Positions 1 through 7,140 of a stretch of DNA of 16,205 nt are shown here, piece after piece. The stretch spans positions 1 through 16,205 of the forward strand of contig BNUY01000062.1 in assembly GCA_025997715.1 (NCBI GenBank). Direction: 5' to 3'. The notes under the pieces are model-generated. The model had not been told where the DNA came from. It worked only from the letters and a program-made list of their open reading frames with translations, and made no database searches. Each line of letters starts with the position of its first letter. Position 1 is the first letter of the stretch. A program made the position numbers and the translations under genes. Source of the DNA: Spirochaetia bacterium. GTDB taxonomy: Bacteria > Spirochaetota > Spirochaetia > Treponematales > Breznakiellaceae.

Positions 1-127
1 GGCATCTTTCGATTCCGCGTAAAGTTTTCTTTCCGCTGCTTGTTTCGCTCTTTGTACCCTTCTAAATGCACCAAATCCATCACTACAGGCCCGTATTCGT
101 AATAACCATCTGCCGTTTTTCCCCCAT
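1..127 (-). CDS. partial reading frame at left edge, possibly frameshifted
   Basis: On the minus strand an ATG at 127-125 sits five bases after a strong ribosome binding site (GGAGG), but that frame reads only MGEKRQMVITNTGL before TAG. Moving back one base at the run GGGGGAAAAAC opens a frame that continues to the window edge. It reads through residues such as TADGYYEYGP, then VVMDLVHLEGYKERNKQRK and on, which has protein-like composition. So this is either the start of a gene read by a -1 frameshift, a gene broken by an indel, or a gene starting inside at GTG/ATG near 83-78. I do not recognise the product, and most of it lies outside the window. The start and strand are supported only by the binding site and the open frame. 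Confidence 0.3.
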
Positions 128-191
128 CTTATCCTCCCGTTACTGAGTATATCATGGGTTCGCCTCTTGTGGAAATCTTTTTCTTATCCTG

Positions 192-1649
192 TTGACAGTG
201 GGGGGGGGCTCAGGTTACTGCGGCAACTGCAACACCATCACCACCCGTAAGCGCTTTCAGAAAATGTGCGGTGATGACACGTATGTTATAACCAATTACA
301 CTCCAATATACTTTCTGATCAAAATGTGCGCGGCCTTTCCACATACATCTTCGCAAATCAAACCCACGCTTGAGATTTGATATTATTGCTTCAATGCTGC
401 TGCGCCATTTCTTCAAACGGGTTTCCATGTTTTTACTGCTCGCTATGTTTTTTAAACTTCCTACAATTTTGTTGAAAACTATGTTTTTAATTCCAACACT
501 TTTTGCATGTTCCTGATTCTTAAGACTTGCATACCCGCCATCGGTTACACTTGATTCCGGAACTATTCCATAGTCATTGATTATTTTATCCGTTGCGTCT
601 TGGTAAAACGTTGTATCACCGGGATTCCCCTTTGCAATAGCTACTCCCAGTATCAGATGACTTCGTCCCCCCACCAAATCAACCTTATGTCCAAATTGCA
701 CATCCCGTTTCCCCTTCACGATAATATCCGTGTGCCGCTCATATATTGAAAATATTTTTTCTTCATTCGGCACCTTCTCTTTATTGATTTCGTGCCGAAC
801 GGTAATCGAATGCACTTGTTGCATGATTGGTAAAAAATCTTTTATTTCCATCGTTAATGCCATTGTTTTGACGTTTATAGCCCCGAATATGAGCTTTTTT
901 TTTACCACGTTGGAAAGCTGATTTATGGCTTTCGTAAAATTAACGAGCTGTTTCTTAAACAGCTTTACCCGTTTGTCTTCACACTTTGTATTGTTGATTT
1001 TGAAATATGTTTTCTTCGCATCAACCATATAGTTCCGGTAATCAATGGTGTCTATTTCCTCTTTCAGATGCGACAGCAAACGATGGCTTTCCTTTATACA
1101 ATCCCACATCAGCGAATTATTTGTCGGATAATGAATGTTCGTCTCTACCACCGTACTGTCTTCCACTATTTTTTTCAAGTCCTCGTAACCAAGCCCTATC
1201 GCTATTTTATTGAGCGATACCATGAGTTTGTCCAGACTATCCCCGCTTATTCTCGCTATATATTTTTGCCACGTTTTTTCGCTGAATATTTTCCTGTCCA
1301 GCTTTAAAAATGTTTCGCAAATCTTCGAATCGTCCTGATGTCCCTCAAAATCCGCATAGTCAATATTCCGCAATTGTTTGTATATGGCGCCCCGTACAAT
1401 TTGTTCTACGCTCGGCGTATCTTGTCTGCCAAAATTACTTTCCGCACTACCACGGCATACATCATCCTTCATCATCCGTATCAATTCCGGATGTTCCTCA
1501 AGGACCGTGTCGATAAGCGCAAATTCCGGATTCCGTTCCCAATTGGGTTCTTTAAATTTCAACATTAATGGTTCAAATAGGTTGTTCATGCCTTAATCAT
1601 ACCGTTTTACAGGGCGTTTGTATAGGGGCTTGACTTTAGGGATGGGCTC
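192..1649 (-). mobile_element. insertion sequence carrying the DDE transposase (ends uncertain)
   Basis: The transposase gene at 210-1589 accounts for nearly all of this interval. No convincing terminal inverted repeats were found by eye. Instead, two imperfect 20-bp segments (192-211 and 1630-1649, both of the form TTGACnnTnGGGnnGGGCTC, 15 of 20 matching) flank the gene in the same orientation. They could be traces of a long target duplication or chance similarity, so the limits given are provisional. Confidence 0.35.
210..1589 (-). CDS. DDE transposase, IS4/IS5-type fold, ISNCY-like
   Basis: This 459-residue protein is a full-length DDE transposase that would cut and join insertion-sequence ends. 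Visible features are an N-terminal region with a helix-rich DNA-binding character (residues about 55-115), the first catalytic aspartate in the stretch VEDSTVVETNIHYPT (D144), the second in VTDGGYAS (D350), and the glutamate in SSIEAIISNLKRGF (E400) followed by the usual basic residues. The DSTVVExxIHYPT motif is typical of the IS1202/ISNCY-like groups as I remember them, but I cannot assign a family without a search. The frame is intact from ATG to TGA, so the element may be active. The ribosome binding site is weak (AAGG close to the ATG). Base composition is visibly more AT-rich than the metabolic genes to the right, in keeping with a mobile gene. Confidence 0.85.
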   Translation of the reverse strand: MNNLFEPLMLKFKEPNWERNPEFALIDTVLEEHPELIRMMKDDVCRGSAESNFGRQDTPSVEQIVRGAIYKQLRNIDYADFEGHQDDSKICETFLKLDRKIFSEKTWQKYIARISGDSLDKLMVSLNKIAIGLGYEDLKKIVEDSTVVETNIHYPTNNSLMWDCIKESHRLLSHLKEEIDTIDYRNYMVDAKKTYFKINNTKCEDKRVKLFKKQLVNFTKAINQLSNVVKKKLIFGAINVKTMALTMEIKDFLPIMQQVHSITVRHEINKEKVPNEEKIFSIYERHTDIIVKGKRDVQFGHKVDLVGGRSHLILGVAIAKGNPGDTTFYQDATDKIINDYGIVPESSVTDGGYASLKNQEHAKSVGIKNIVFNKIVGSLKNIASSKNMETRLKKWRSSIEAIISNLKRGFDLRRCMWKGRAHFDQKVYWSVIGYNIRVITAHFLKALTGGDGVAVAAVT

Positions 1650-1659
1650 TACTTAGGGT

Positions 1660-1986
1660 ATGGAGGGAACGGTGCATGAAGTGGAGTTTACGCAGGAACA
1701 ACGGGTAGAATTCTTTCTGGCTGTGTCCGGCGCCGTTTCCGAATTCCCCTTTATCGGCAATGCCACGGATGCGGTAGATTCGGGGAACCGCTTGTTCGTG
1801 GCCTATGAATTCAAACTGGACTTTCGGAAGTATTTTTTAACCTTCGATCTCCGTTTTGGAGATACATTAGTGCTGACCTGTTGGGCGGATGATGGTAATG
1901 AGGTAGAAATGGCCGAGTTTCCCCTGGGAAATCTTCGACGCGATTTTGTTGTTTGGTTTAAGGAGTTTTTCAATGAGCGAGATTAA
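1660..1986 (+). CDS. small protein of unknown function (108 aa)
   Basis: This is an intact frame of 108 residues, acidic and rich in phenylalanine (for example EFTQEQRVEFFL near the start and VVWFKEFFNERD at the end). It has no membrane segment, signal peptide or motif that I recognise. ATG at 1660 lacks a clear binding site; GTG at 1672 is an alternative start with GGAGG five bases ahead. The gene overlaps the next one by 14 bases, and that gene's ribosome binding site (AAGGAG) lies inside the 3' end of this one. The two are therefore probably co-transcribed and translationally coupled. The position beside an insertion sequence suggests accessory DNA. The function is not known to me. Confidence 0.6.
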   Translation: MEGTVHEVEFTQEQRVEFFLAVSGAVSEFPFIGNATDAVDSGNRLFVAYEFKLDFRKYFLTFDLRFGDTLVLTCWADDGNEVEMAEFPLGNLRRDFVVWFKEFFNERD

Positions 1987-2170
1987 AAACATCAGGCACG
2001 TAGAGCATGAGGATGAGTTTAAGCAAGCGGTGAGCAATGCCACGGAAGGGCATATCACCTGCGATATGCTGGACGCATTCCGGGCCAGCAGCCTGAAGCG
2101 GGGTAGCTTTAAGGATGGAAAAATTATTCCTGACACCGCTTTGCGTCATCCCGCAGAGGCTACCCACTGA
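1973..2170 (+). CDS. small protein of unknown function, possibly shortened by an in-frame TGA
   Basis: The start at ATG 1973 is chosen because AAGGAG lies eight bases upstream. A longer frame from 1946 has no such site. The 65-residue product begins MSEIKNIRHVEHEDEF and has no domain that I recognise. After the TGA at 2168-2170 the same frame continues for 16 more sense codons (RLKEREQDARLEQMFP) to TAA at 2219-2221. That tail is charged and helix-like and reads as natural protein sequence, so the original gene probably ran to 2221. The stop could be a nonsense mutation (for example from TGG or CGA) or could be leaky, since it lies in the context TGAC. The gene is paired with the upstream 108-residue gene by a 14-base overlap. 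A toxin-antitoxin or phage-type pair is possible, but nothing seen proves it. Confidence 0.55.
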   Translation: MSEIKNIRHVEHEDEFKQAVSNATEGHITCDMLDAFRASSLKRGSFKDGKIIPDTALRHPAEATH

Positions 2171-2265
2171 CGGCTTAAAGAACGGGAACAGGATGCCCGG
2201 TTGGAGCAGATGTTTCCCTAATGCTTGTTATATGTTAATTTTTCAGTGAATTATTTTTCGCTTTA

Positions 2266-3687
2266 TTACCCCTGTTTCAGCCCGCCCCGGCTCACCGCAT
2301 CGCTTACCGCCGCCGCTATAGTTTCGCAGATGGACGGGTGGGGGAACACGGTCCGCTCTATCTGTTCCGCCGTCGTGCCGTCACCGATACACTGAACCGC
2401 CCAGGGAATTATTTCCGTGGCCCGGTTACAGAAAAACTGCGCGCCGATAAGCGCCCGGCTTTCCGCATGAAACACCAGTTTGATAAACCCCCGGTCCTGA
2501 TTTTCCAGAAACGCTTTCCCGTTTGCGCCGAACACGCCCTTTCCCGCCGCCGCAGGGATCCCCTTTTCAGCCGCTTCCGCCGCCGTAATTCCCGCACAGG
2601 CAATTTCCGGGGTGGTGTACACACAAGAAGGTATCACCTGCGCGTGGGCAGCTTTTTTTACGCCGCCCTTTACCGCCGCCGCGATACAGGCTGCGGCGTA
2701 TTCCCCCTCCGCCGTTGCCGCATGGGCAAGCTGAACGCCGCCTGAGATGTCACCCGCAACGTAAATGCCGGGGATAGAAGTCATCATGTTGTCATCGCTC
2801 TTAATAAAGCCCTTTGCCGTAAGCTCGGGTGTACAGCCGGGGGCAAAGAGATTGGTATCAGGGGTTCTGCCCGACGCCATAAGCACCGCATCCGCCGGTA
2901 CGGTAACACTTTTGGCTTCACCGCTGCCCTCCGTGGTCAGTGTCAGCGCAAGGGCGCCGTCCTTTGCTTCAATGCGTTCAGGGCGCGCCTTGGTATACAT
3001 CACCACCCCCCGCTTTTTAAGCTGAAGCGCCAGGGTCTGCCCAATTTCGCGGTCCATCACCGACAGCAGCGAGGACCGGACAAGAAGGGTAACTTCACTG
3101 CCGAAACTGCTGTAGGCCGCCGCAAACTCCACGGCGATAACCCCGCCGCCGATAACGGTGAGCTGTTTGGGAAACAGGCCGTCCCCTTCAAGGAAAGCGT
3201 CGCTGGTGTATACCCCCGGCAGGTCATGCCCGGGAATGGGCAGCAGCGCCGGTGTTGTCCCCGAAGCCACCAGTATCGCTGCCGCCTCAAGAATCGTTTC
3301 GCCGCCCTCAGCCGCATGTACCGAAACTTTTCCGGGGCCTTCCACACGCGCCGTGCCTTGTACCATGGTCACCCCCGCTTTCGTAAGGGCGGTACTTTGA
3401 TTCTGCCGCAGTGAACTAACCACGGTGTTCTTCCATTCAATCAGTTTAGGGAAATCAAAGCGGAGATCCCCGGCATTGACCCCGTACCGTTCCCCTTCAC
3501 GAGTTTCGCGGAGCAGGTCTGCGCCGTGCAGCAGAGTCTTGGTGGGAATGCAGCCCCGGTTAAGGCAGGTACCGCCGATGTCACGCTTTTCAACCACGCA
3601 CACGGTTAATCCCAGTGCGCGGGCTTTAAACGCAGCCCCAGCCCCGCCGGGACCGGAACCGATAATGACTAGATCAAACTTTTCCAT
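2266..3687 (-). CDS. lpdA: dihydrolipoyl dehydrogenase (L-protein / E3)
   Basis: This is a flavoprotein that reoxidises the dihydrolipoyl arm of GcvH with NAD+; the same enzyme can serve 2-oxoacid dehydrogenases. The 473 residues match the usual family length. An N-terminal FAD-binding Rossmann motif (GSGPGG, residues 10-15) comes first, then the redox disulfide GGTCLNRGCIPTK with C41 and C46. The NAD-binding motif GGGVIAVE follows at 180-187, then the second FAD motif YVAGDISGG around 309-317, and the C-terminal catalytic pair H450/E455 in FPHPSICE. The residue two before H450 is Phe where many family members have His. GAGGAG lies eight bases before the ATG. It is the last gene of the gcv operon and is separated from gcvPB by a 175-base gap holding a palindromic repeat, so its expression may be partly uncoupled from the upstream genes. 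Confidence 0.95.
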   Translation of the reverse strand: MEKFDLVIIGSGPGGAGAAFKARALGLTVCVVEKRDIGGTCLNRGCIPTKTLLHGADLLRETREGERYGVNAGDLRFDFPKLIEWKNTVVSSLRQNQSTALTKAGVTMVQGTARVEGPGKVSVHAAEGGETILEAAAILVASGTTPALLPIPGHDLPGVYTSDAFLEGDGLFPKQLTVIGGGVIAVEFAAAYSSFGSEVTLLVRSSLLSVMDREIGQTLALQLKKRGVVMYTKARPERIEAKDGALALTLTTEGSGEAKSVTVPADAVLMASGRTPDTNLFAPGCTPELTAKGFIKSDDNMMTSIPGIYVAGDISGGVQLAHAATAEGEYAAACIAAAVKGGVKKAAHAQVIPSCVYTTPEIACAGITAAEAAEKGIPAAAGKGVFGANGKAFLENQDRGFIKLVFHAESRALIGAQFFCNRATEIIPWAVQCIGDGTTAEQIERTVFPHPSICETIAAAVSDAVSRGGLKQG

Positions 3688-3745
3688 TTAGCGTCTCCTC
3701 AAAAATCAACATACCTTAACCCGCAGATCAAAAACGAAGAAGAAA

Positions 3746-3848
3746 AACCGCAAAGGCGCCGAAGGCGACTAAGGGGAAGAAATAGACTTCGTAGCACAGA
3801 TTCTCTTGTTACTTTCTTTCCTTCGTCGCCTTTGTCGCCTTTGCGGTT
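3746..3848. repeat. intergenic palindrome, class A (AAAGGCG units), between gcvPB and lpd
   Basis: The left arm 3746-3774 and right arm 3820-3848 are inverted copies matching at 26 of 29 positions, with AACC and GGTT as outer ends. Each arm repeats a unit of about nine bases (AAAGGCG plus two). The central loop is about 45 bases. A second copy of the same class is at 12406-12485, and the two share the sequence GGTTAAAAATTCTT on the right side. On the minus strand, the direction of the gcv operon, the stem is followed by GGTTTTTCTTCTT. It could therefore weaken transcription into lpd as an intrinsic terminator or attenuator; that role is inferred. Confidence 0.85.
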
Positions 3849-3862
3849 AAAAATTCTTAATC

Positions 3863-5287
3863 CTACGGCGTATAATGAAGCACCGGCTGCCGCGCCGCTT
3901 TCACATCGTCGGGCCTGCCGATAACGGTATTCACCGGTGACGCATGGAGGCTGTCGGGATTCGCCGTTGCCTGATCGTAGAGGGCCAGGAATGCCGCAAT
4001 CGCCGTATCCAGGGTTTCCCGGGATTCGGTTTCCGTGGGCTCCACCATCAGCGCCTCGTGCACAATCAAGGGGAAGTAAATAGTTGGCGGGTGCATACCC
4101 TTATCCTGCAATCCCTTGGCAAGGTCCAGGGCGCTCACCCCAATGCTTTCTTTCATCTGTTCCAGGGAGATTACAAACTCGTGCATACAGGGACCTGCAT
4201 AGGGAATGTGGTACTTTGCCTTGAGCTTTTCCATCATATAGTTGGCGTTAAGTACCGCGTTCCGCGCTACCTCGGGTACATTTTCTTTCCCCAGGGTGAG
4301 CAGGTAAGCCGCCGCTCTTACCACCGTCAGGAAGTTGCCGCCAAAGGCCCGCACGCGCCCGATGCTTTGCGCAGGACCCTTCGCCGCGCCGCCGTCCAGA
4401 CCGCAGCCCGTAAGGGGCAGGAAGGGGGCCAGTAATTGTTTGCAGCCCACCGTTCCCGAACCGGGACCGCCGCCGCCGTGGGGGGTGGAAAAGGATTTGT
4501 GCAGGTTCAGGTGAACCGTGTCAAACCCCATGTCCCCCGGCCGGACTATCCCCATGATGGCGTTTAAGTTTGCCCCGTCGTAGTAATTCAACCCGCCGGC
4601 CTTGTGGACGATATCGGTTATCTCCAGGATGTTGGTGTCGAAGATCCCCACCGTGTTAGGATTGGTGAGCATAAGCCCCGCCGTATCCGGTCCCACCGCA
4701 GCCCTAAGGGCAGCAAGGTCCACGCAGCCATCGGTTCCGGAAGCGATGTTCACCACCTGGAAGCCCGCCATGGTGGCGCTCGCCGGGTTCGTGCCGTGGG
4801 CGCTGTCGGGGACGATAATCTTGGTCCGCGCAGTATCCTTGCGGCTTTTGTGATACGCCTTTATCAGCAGCAACCCGGTAAGTTCCCCGTGGGCCCCCGC
4901 CGCAGGCTGGAAGGTGATGGCGTCCATCCCGGTAATTTCCCGAAGGTATGCCCCGGCTGTTTCAAGGATTTTCAGGCAGCCCTGCACCGTATGTTCCGGC
5001 TGCAATGGATGAATGTCCTTAAATCCCGGTAACCCGGCAATCTCCTCGTTCAGCTTGGGGTTGTACTTCATGGTACAGCTCCCCAGGGGATAGAACCCGT
5101 CGTTTACCCCAAAGGCCCGTTTCGCCAATGCGCTGTAGTGCCGGGAAATCTCGTTTTCATCAAGTGACGGAAGCCGCGCGGGTTTTTTCCGTGTCAGTGA
5201 TGCGGGCAGCCCCGCGTCGGGTACATCACAGGGGGGCAGAATAGAACAGCCCCGGTTTTTTCTGCTTTTCTCGAATATCAGTTTCAT
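3863..5287 (-). CDS. gcvPB: glycine dehydrogenase (decarboxylating) subunit 2, P-protein C-terminal half
   Basis: This is the PLP-binding half of the split P-protein, which removes CO2 from glycine and loads the aminomethyl group on the lipoyl arm of GcvH. The 474 residues fit the family. The PLP-binding lysine is K264 in NLHKSFSTPHGGGGPGSG, followed by the glycine-rich loop. Other family blocks are GFYPLGSCTMKYNPK (64-78), FQPAAGAHGELTG (126-138), DSAHGTNPASA (161-171) and TNPNTVGIF (208-216). The ATG shares one base with the gcvPA stop (TAATG), and GGGG lies just ahead, so translation is coupled to subunit 1 as expected for a heteromeric enzyme. The frame is intact. Substrate assignment is secure because of the surrounding operon and riboswitch. 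Confidence 0.96.
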   Translation of the reverse strand: MKLIFEKSRKNRGCSILPPCDVPDAGLPASLTRKKPARLPSLDENEISRHYSALAKRAFGVNDGFYPLGSCTMKYNPKLNEEIAGLPGFKDIHPLQPEHTVQGCLKILETAGAYLREITGMDAITFQPAAGAHGELTGLLLIKAYHKSRKDTARTKIIVPDSAHGTNPASATMAGFQVVNIASGTDGCVDLAALRAAVGPDTAGLMLTNPNTVGIFDTNILEITDIVHKAGGLNYYDGANLNAIMGIVRPGDMGFDTVHLNLHKSFSTPHGGGGPGSGTVGCKQLLAPFLPLTGCGLDGGAAKGPAQSIGRVRAFGGNFLTVVRAAAYLLTLGKENVPEVARNAVLNANYMMEKLKAKYHIPYAGPCMHEFVISLEQMKESIGVSALDLAKGLQDKGMHPPTIYFPLIVHEALMVEPTETESRETLDTAIAAFLALYDQATANPDSLHASPVNTVIGRPDDVKAARQPVLHYTP

Positions 5288-6609
5288 TATTTTCCCCCCT
5301 TCAAGAGGCGGACCAGTTCATCGATCTCATCCTTGGTGTTGAGTTCGGTGACGCACCACAAAATCTGATTGTGGGAAAGAGGATAGCCTCCCAGGATACC
5401 GTGACCTTCAAGGGCAGCCAATGTTTTTTCCGCATCCGGACATTTGGTAACAAACTCATTGAAGAACTCAGCGCCGCCGTACACAAGCTCAAACCCCGGA
5501 ATACCCGCAATCTGTTTCGCCGCATACGCCGCCTTTGAGTGACACTGCCGGGAAACTTCGGCAAACCCCGCTTCCCCCATCACCGAAAGGTATACTGCCG
5601 CCGTAAGCGCGCAGTGGGCCTCGTTGGAACACACGTTACTGGAGGCTTTTTCCCGCCGGATATGCTGCTCACGAGCCTGGAGGGTCAGCACGAAGGCCCG
5701 TTCCCCCTTGGCGTCCGTGGTCTCCCCAACGATTCTGCCGGGGAGCTTCCGCATAAGGGCTGCCTTGCAAGCCATGAAGCCCAGGTAGGGGCCGCCAAAG
5801 CCCATGGACAGGCCCAGGGGTTGGCCTTCCCCCACCGCGATGTCCGCGCCGTTTGCTCCGGGCGGGTCCAGCAGCCCCAGTGATATGGGGTTCACCCCCG
5901 CCACCAGGAGCGCCCCTGCGGCATGCACAATCTCTGCGCATTTAGGGGTGTCTTCGATAATGCCGAAGAAGTTGGGGCTTTGCAGATAAAAACAGGCGGC
6001 GGTTTTATCCGCCCCGAGCTTTGCGGAAAGGGCGGTCAGGTCTGTTTTGCCATCCGCTCCGGCAGGAACCACCGTAACCGGTACGCCGTAACCGTCACAA
6101 TAGGTGCGTATGGTTTCGATAACCTGGGGATGGGCGGCGGCGGAAACATACACCGACTGCTTCTGGCGCTCCCGGCACATGTTCACCGCCTCCGCTGCGG
6201 CGCTTGCCCCATCATAGATAGAGGCGTTACTCACATCCATGCCGGTAAGCTCGCAGATCAGGGTCTGGTATTCAAAGATCGATTGCAGAATCCCCTGGCT
6301 GATCTCCGCCTGATAGGGCGTGTAAGCGGTGATAAAGGTTTCGTTCGACGTAATCCGTCTAACTGCCGCAGGGATGTAGTGGCGATAAGCCCCGGCGCCC
6401 CGGAAAATGACCGGGAACACCTTGTTTTCACCCGCCAGGGCGCTGAGCTTACGGGTTACCGCAAGTTCCGCCATCCCCGCAGGAATATTCAGTTCCTTCA
6501 ACAACACATTTTTCGGAACCGGCGCAAACAATTCGTCTACGGACTTGTGCCCGATAGCGGTAAGCATTTCCTGTTGTTCCGCTTTTGTGTTTGGTATGTA
6601 TGTTCCCAT
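5287..6609 (-). CDS. gcvPA: glycine dehydrogenase (decarboxylating) subunit 1, P-protein N-terminal half
   Basis: This is the partner subunit of GcvPB, corresponding to the N-terminal half of single-chain P-proteins. The 440 residues match the usual length. The typical opening (MGTYIPNTKAEQQEML, then SVDELFAPVP) is present, followed by FRGAGAYRHYIPAAV, TAYTPYQAEISQGILQ, and YDGASAAAEAVNM. Further on lie SMGFGGPYLGFMA and the ending block GGYPLSHNQILWCVTE. The ATG lies two bases after the gcvH stop, with the binding site AAGGAG inside the end of gcvH. Its stop overlaps the gcvPB start. The split-subunit form occurs in many Firmicutes, Thermotogae and spirochaetes, in contrast to the single chain in enterobacteria. 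Confidence 0.96.
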   Translation of the reverse strand: MGTYIPNTKAEQQEMLTAIGHKSVDELFAPVPKNVLLKELNIPAGMAELAVTRKLSALAGENKVFPVIFRGAGAYRHYIPAAVRRITSNETFITAYTPYQAEISQGILQSIFEYQTLICELTGMDVSNASIYDGASAAAEAVNMCRERQKQSVYVSAAAHPQVIETIRTYCDGYGVPVTVVPAGADGKTDLTALSAKLGADKTAACFYLQSPNFFGIIEDTPKCAEIVHAAGALLVAGVNPISLGLLDPPGANGADIAVGEGQPLGLSMGFGGPYLGFMACKAALMRKLPGRIVGETTDAKGERAFVLTLQAREQHIRREKASSNVCSNEAHCALTAAVYLSVMGEAGFAEVSRQCHSKAAYAAKQIAGIPGFELVYGGAEFFNEFVTKCPDAEKTLAALEGHGILGGYPLSHNQILWCVTELNTKDEIDELVRLLKGGK

Positions 6610-6611
6610 GG

Positions 6612-6992
6612 TTACTCCTTCTTAGGGAGAGATGCCTGGTACTCATCCGCAGAGATCAGTTCCCCCGCAGGGGCCTCGCCCTTGGCACGGATAAACCAAG
6701 CCTCGTAGGGCGCCTTGTTGATCGATTCGGGGGCGTCCATAATAGCCTCGTTTATTTCCGTTACGGTCCCGGTTACGGGGCTGAAAACATCCGATACCGC
6801 CTTGACCGATTCCATGTCCGCAAAGGAAGCGCCCGCCTTAATACTATCACCCACCTGGGGCAGGTTGACAAACACAATGTCCCCCATTTCCTGCTGTGCA
6901 TAATCGGTCAGCCCGATTTCGTAGACCCCGCCGCCAAGGTCCTTTGCCCACTCGTGGGATTTTGTGTACTTCAAGTTAGCCGGAAAGTTCAT
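6612..6992 (-). CDS. gcvH: glycine cleavage system H protein (lipoyl carrier)
   Basis: This small lipoyl protein carries the aminomethyl intermediate between GcvPA/PB, GcvT and Lpd. The 126 residues equal the common family length. The opening MNFPANLKYTKSHEW and the block IGLTDYAQQEMGDIVFVNLP are characteristic. K64 in ADMESVKAVSDVFSP is the lipoylated lysine. AGGAGG lies five bases before the ATG, the strongest binding site in the operon, in keeping with the need for excess carrier protein. A long palindromic repeat (7032-7136) fills the gap between it and gcvT and might protect the downstream mRNA or alter the ratio of gcvT to the rest. No lipoate ligase or lipoyl synthase gene is in the window. 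Confidence 0.97.
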   Translation of the reverse strand: MNFPANLKYTKSHEWAKDLGGGVYEIGLTDYAQQEMGDIVFVNLPQVGDSIKAGASFADMESVKAVSDVFSPVTGTVTEINEAIMDAPESINKAPYEAWFIRAKGEAPAGELISADEYQASLPKKE

Positions 6993-7031
6993 GTTGTCCT
7001 CCTATAAAATTAATAAACGTTATTTGAGTCA

Positions 7032-7136
7032 GTTCCAAAACAAGGATTTAACCACGAATGACACGAATCCGCACGAATAAGAATTGTTTTATTCGTGTTG
7101 TTCGTGTCATTCGTGGTTGGTCTTGTATTTTGGAAC
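7032..7136. repeat. intergenic palindrome, class B (ACGAAT units), between gcvT and gcvH
   Basis: Inverted arms begin with GTTCCAAAA at 7032-7040, matched by TTTTGGAAC at 7128-7136. The core AACCACGAATGACACGAA is mirrored exactly on the right, and a shared CACGAATAA lies nearer the centre. Arms are built from an ACGAAT-type unit repeated about every nine or ten bases and are bounded by AACC/GGTT, like the class A repeats but with unrelated sequence. It begins four bases after the gcvT stop and ends before the gcvH binding site. No uridine run follows the stem on the operon strand, so it looks like an mRNA-structure or mobile-repeat element, not a strong terminator. Confidence 0.85.
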
Positions 7137-7140
7137 CGGC

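Noticed and set aside
200..208. Nine-base G run as a phase-variation tract
   Set aside because: It lies just after the transposase stop codon and not in a promoter or coding region, so length changes would have no obvious effect.
2222..2265. Terminator after lpd
   Set aside because: The gap is AT-rich, but I found no stem with a following uridine run on the minus strand.
2409..2624. Small minus-strand frame inside lpd, and similar Arg/Pro-rich frames across the gcv genes
   Set aside because: They lie out of frame within genes with intact motifs and carry biased composition typical of shadows.
3746..3848. Could the AAAGGCG or ACGAAT units be CRISPR repeats?
   Set aside because: Units are only about nine bases, directly adjacent, without spacers, and arranged as inverted arms. 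No cas gene is nearby.
5923..6708. 261-codon plus-strand open frame opposite gcvPA
   Set aside because: It is antisense to a clearly coding gene with strong family motifs. Its product is Arg/Gly/His-rich with no motif, as expected of a high-GC shadow frame.
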